From CAYFZO01 sp964347615 (lineage in GTDB: Bacteria; Pseudomonadota; Gammaproteobacteria; Poriferisulfidales; Oxydemutatoraceae): DNA of 64,000 nucleotides. Position 1 is the stretch's first letter; each line of letters opens with the position of its first letter. The stretch spans positions 1-64,000 of the forward strand of contig CAYFZO010000005.1 of assembly GCA_964347615.1 (NCBI GenBank), given 5' to 3'. This document shows, piece after piece, positions 61,492 through 64,000 of this stretch. Under the pieces are notes generated by a model that searched no databases, was not told the origin of the DNA, and worked only from the letters and a program-made list of their open reading frames with translations. Made by a program: the position numbers and the translations under genes.

Positions 61492-62784
61492 TCACAACTC
61501 GAACCGTTTCGGGTCGGTCAGCAGCCGGCAGTAGTGCGTCAGAAAGCGGGCGGCGTCGGCACCGTTGATGACGCGATGGTCGTAGGAGAGGTCGAGCGGC
61601 AGCAGCAGACGGGGAATGAACCGCTCGCCGCCCCACACCGGGCTTGTGCGCGTGCGCGAGACGCCGAGCACGGCGACCTCGGGCGCGTTGACAATCGGGG
61701 AGAACCCCACGCCGCCGATGCCGCCGAGGTTGGTGATCGTGATGCAGGCACCTTCGACGTCGTCGCGACGCAGCTGAGCGTTGCGCGCACGCACGCTGAG
61801 ATCGTGAACCGCGCGTGCGACGTCGAACACGCCGCGTCGGTCGGCGTCGCGCAAGACCGGAGCAATCAGCCCTTGCGACGTGTCCACCGCGATTGCGACG
61901 TGGCAATAGCGCTTGTAAATCAGCGTGTTCTCGTCTTCGTTCAACGAGGCGTTGAACTTCGGGAAATCGACCAGCGCGTCGGCGAGCGCACGAATCAGGA
62001 AAGGCAGCAGCGTCAGTTTGACGTGCTTGCTCTCGGCCTGGTTCTTCAGCGTTGCACGAAAGGCTTCGAGGTCGGTCACGTCAGCCTCGTCATGCTGCGT
62101 CACGTGCGGCACGTTCAACCACGAACGTTTGACGCGCGCCGCCGATAGCTTGTCTATGCGCCCGACGGGAATCTCTTCGATTTCGCCGAAAGCCGAGAAG
62201 TCGGGGAGCGGAATTGCCGGTGCCGCGGCACCCTGTCCCGACGGACTCGACAGCACCTCACGGGCGAACCGCCGGACGTCTTCTTTCAGGATGCGCCCGC
62301 TCGGGCCCGAACCTTTGACCCGGACGAGGTTCACCCCAAGCTCGCGCGCGAACTGGCGCACGGCGGGACTCGCGTGCACCTCGCCGTGCGGCGGCGATGC
62401 TTCGGCTGATGTCTTGGGCGTCTTCGGCGACGCGCTCCGAGGTACGTCCCGGGGTACGTCCTGGGGTACATCCGAGGACGCATCCGGGAGCGCGGTGCGG
62501 TCTTGCGTTTCGGCTTCGCGTTTGCCCGCGGGCACGTCGCCCGAAGGCTCGACGGTGGCGAGCAGATCGCCTTCGGACACGCGATCGCTGAGCTTCACCG
62601 CGACCGACGTCACCGTGCCGGCGACGTCCGACGGCACTTCCATTGCCGCTTTGTCGCTTTCGAGCGTGACCAGCGGGTCGTCCACCTTTACCGCGTCGCC
62701 GGGCTCGACCAGCACTTCGATCACTTCGACCGACTCGAAGTCGTCGAGGTCGGGCACACGGATTTCAACGGGGGTTATATGCAT
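61492..62784 (-). CDS. aceF: dihydrolipoamide acetyltransferase (E2)
   Basis: 430 aa with one lipoyl domain (lysine in LESDKAAMEVPS, about 50), a peripheral subunit-binding domain (SPAVRQFARELGVNLVRVKG) and the catalytic domain with DHRVINGADAARFL near the C-terminus. E. coli AceF has three lipoyl domains; a single one is common elsewhere. The first linker contains a 12-bp DNA repeat coding DVPQDVPRDVPRS. The start MHITPVEIRVPDL is preferred; an upstream extension is not conserved-looking. Confidence 0.95.
   Translation of the reverse strand: MHITPVEIRVPDLDDFESVEVIEVLVEPGDAVKVDDPLVTLESDKAAMEVPSDVAGTVTSVAVKLSDRVSEGDLLATVEPSGDVPAGKREAETQDRTALPDASSDVPQDVPRDVPRSASPKTPKTSAEASPPHGEVHASPAVRQFARELGVNLVRVKGSGPSGRILKEDVRRFAREVLSSPSGQGAAAPAIPLPDFSAFGEIEEIPVGRIDKLSAARVKRSWLNVPHVTQHDEADVTDLEAFRATLKNQAESKHVKLTLLPFLIRALADALVDFPKFNASLNEDENTLIYKRYCHVAIAVDTSQGLIAPVLRDADRRGVFDVARAVHDLSVRARNAQLRRDDVEGACITITNLGGIGGVGFSPIVNAPEVAVLGVSRTRTSPVWGGERFIPRLLLPLDLSYDHRVINGADAARFLTHYCRLLTDPKRFEL
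62441..62488 (-). repeat. 12-bp tandem repeat inside aceF
   Basis: Four degenerate units of ggtacgtcccgg (plus strand) code for DVP(Q/R) units in the linker after the lipoyl domain. The same kind of repeat occurs outside genes at 40776-40818. Confidence 0.6.
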
Positions 62785-63358
62785 AAAGTCCACATAGGCG
62801 GTTCCGGTGCGAAAGTCTACCGCACAATCCGTTATCGAAAGGCGGCATGGAAGAATCTCCAAAAAAACGAGAGCGGTTTGTCGAAGCTCAGGTACGAACC
62901 GGCAGTGCTGGGTGTCAACCCGGAGGACGTGGTGCCGACTCAGCGGGGCCGCAGCACAGAGTTCGAGATGAAGATAACCCCATCGTTGATTGTAGGTCGC
63001 ACAACGACCGGCGACGCTGAGCCTTTTGAGAGAGGGCTTCGATTTTGGCGGCGGGAACGTGCGCCATCAAGTTGTCTTGAGCTCGGGCAACGCGAGAGAA
63101 ACAGGTGACGAGTCGAGACGACGGCGGGTTATCGGAAACACGGCGCATCCGACTATGGCAGGGGCGGAATCGCACGGCGTAACCTTGAGAATCAAGGTGC
63201 TCTTGGAAGGCGCGCCGGAGTAACTCCTCGGTGCTGAAGCGAATTCAGTACGCCAAGTCTCACGTCCGGGCCTCACATCCAGGAAAGGCGCACTCAAGCG
63301 CGGGGTATAATCAAGCCCGGCAAAAGCTCAAACAGGCTTTCATTACCAAGAGACAAAA
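62785..63358 (+). other. structured non-coding region between aceF and the 66-residue gene
   Basis: About 570 bases with no convincing gene. Perfect or nearly perfect short hairpins are frequent: 62807-62825 (GTGCG/CGCAC), 62995-63009 (GGTCG/CGACC), 63082-63098 is absent, 63182-63198 (ACCTTG/CAAGGT) and 63231-63251 (GTGCTGAA/TTCAGTAC). The 5' GTGCG and a CTCACGTCCGG near 63260 recall ends of group II introns, but the matching half of domain V is missing. It may be a structured RNA or an intron remnant. Confidence 0.35.
63306..63311 (+). promoter_or_regulatory. candidate -10 box before the 66-residue gene
   Basis: TATAAT about 48 bases before the ATG. No good -35 is present at the proper distance. 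Confidence 0.4.
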
Positions 63359-63559
63359 ATGACCAAACAAGAAAAAATCCGCAGGATGCTCGAGTTGCAG
63401 AAGAAATTCATCGCCAAAGAACACGAAAGCGGTGTGACGATGGAAGAATACTTCGTGCCGGGCGACGATTCACCGCTGAGAGGCTACCGGGAAGAGTACA
63501 TGAAGCTCGCGATGGAAGTGGTGGACGACGCACACGGGGAAGTCGGCTCCCACCGCTGA
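63359..63559 (+). CDS. small hypothetical protein, 66 residues
   Basis: MTKQEKIRRMLELQKKFIAK begins a helical protein with the motif EYFVPGDDSPLRGYREEYM. It is soluble with no known domain. AAGAGA lies 6 nt before the ATG. It may form a unit with the next gene, 55 nt downstream. Confidence 0.7.
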   Translation: MTKQEKIRRMLELQKKFIAKEHESGVTMEEYFVPGDDSPLRGYREEYMKLAMEVVDDAHGEVGSHR

Positions 63560-63614
63560 GGTTCAGACCGCCGCGTGCCGGCGCCGCGGCGGCGCGTGCA
63601 ACCGCGCAAGCCGG

Positions 63615-63962
63615 ATGAAGTTAAGAATCACAATCAGCGGGAAAACGTATCCGGTCGAAGTGCCGGAATCCCTGCTCGAAGAGGCACGGGACTTCTTCCG
63701 CAAGCTCGACCGCGATATGGACTGCGGCTACCAGATGAGCCGGCGGTGGGTTGAAAAGCCGAACGTCGAACAGCGCTGTCAGATCGTCGCCGACCGAATC
63801 CTTACCGCGATGCATAAAAAGAACCAGGCAATGGTCGGTCTCGGCAGTGCCTACATTCTGCAGCGTATGCCGGGCATCCGCCACGTGCGCATCGACACCT
63901 CCGGCGACATGACGCAAACGCTGTTCGAGTTCGAAGCGCCGAGCGACGATTCCGCCGGGTAA
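63615..63962 (+). CDS. hypothetical protein, 115 residues
   Basis: MKLRITISGKTYPVEVPESL begins a probable beta-strand pair, followed by a helical part with DRDMDCGYQMSRRWVEKPN and ILTAMHKKNQAMVGLGSAYI, then strands near the end. No family recognised. Its single cysteine and acidic C-terminus give no clue. Position after the small gene suggests joint expression. Confidence 0.68.
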   Translation: MKLRITISGKTYPVEVPESLLEEARDFFRKLDRDMDCGYQMSRRWVEKPNVEQRCQIVADRILTAMHKKNQAMVGLGSAYILQRMPGIRHVRIDTSGDMTQTLFEFEAPSDDSAG

Positions 63963-64000
63963 CGCTTATCCGGGAATCGTCTCGCCCGCGGTCAAATCGT

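Noticed and set aside
62785..63358. RNase P RNA, tmRNA or a complete group II intron in the aceF spacer
   Set aside because: The conserved blocks of RNase P and tmRNA are not present, and the 5' half of a domain V hairpin and any reverse transcriptase are missing.

Overview
The window looks like a chromosomal segment of a GC-rich gammaproteobacterium. The evidence is the smc-zipA-ligA order, a complete isc operon ending in iscX, the rodZ-hisS-yfgM-bamB-der block, and a homodimeric-type aceE with separate aceF and lpd. A cysteine-free A-type Fe-S-like protein resembling DsrR hints at a sulfur-oxidising relative, but that is only inference. The housekeeping parts are visibly GC-rich. The defence parts (about 1-14.4 kb, 15.6-17.8 kb and 35.5-37.6 kb) are visibly richer in A+T, as expected for acquired DNA.

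Layout. (1) 1-14432, all minus: one tightly packed seven-gene defence operon. In transcription order it reads RadC-like, UvrD-type helicase with a Cas4/AddB-like nuclease domain, type III methyltransferase (Mod), type III restriction subunit (Res), PIN ribonuclease, SIR2-like NADase candidate, and McrB-like GTPase cut by the window edge. (2) 14616-15146: two tandem coiled-coil membrane proteins. (3) 15609-17777, minus: a ubiquitin-like conjugation cassette (Ubl, E2-like, fused JAB-E1). It is flanked by 95-bp direct repeats of the 3' end of the neighbouring ABC-transporter gene, the arrangement expected of an element inserted at a gene 3' end. (4) 18061-28212, minus: ABC transporter, mpl, yaaA, ligA, zipA, smc. 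(5) 28311-35149: queF (plus), then the minus block der, bamB, yfgM, hisS, rodZ (containing a 36-bp repeat array and a 100-N assembly gap) and ndk. (6) 35519-37624, plus: a two-gene AAA-ATPase plus Cys-rich protein island between ndk and iscX. (7) 37703-43382, minus: iscR-S-U-A-hscB-hscA-fdx-iscX. (8) 43756-48421: trmJ, suhB, an outer-membrane barrel gene with a truncated sister, a TrpD-like gene and a small protein. (9) 48481-52812: a recent tandem duplication of about 2 kb carrying a membrane-protein gene whose 3' end is frameshifted in both copies. (10) 52896-63962: an S24-like protein, a NarX/NarL-type two-component pair co-transcribed with the A-type protein, aceE, ald, tRNA-Val, a small protein, lpd-aceF, a structured non-coding stretch and two small conserved proteins.

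How the parts work together. The isc operon builds Fe-S clusters. ndk-rodZ-hisS-yfgM-bamB-der covers nucleotide supply, cell shape, translation, envelope assembly and ribosome maturation. smc-zipA-ligA covers chromosome segregation, division and ligation. The pyruvate dehydrogenase subunits are split into aceE on plus and aceF-lpd on minus. The strongest candidates for unusual systems are the mixed seven-gene defence operon, the Ubl cassette with its flanking repeats, and the AAA/Cys-rich pair. A recurring theme is duplication of gene 3' ends (ABC transporter, hisS, outer-membrane protein).
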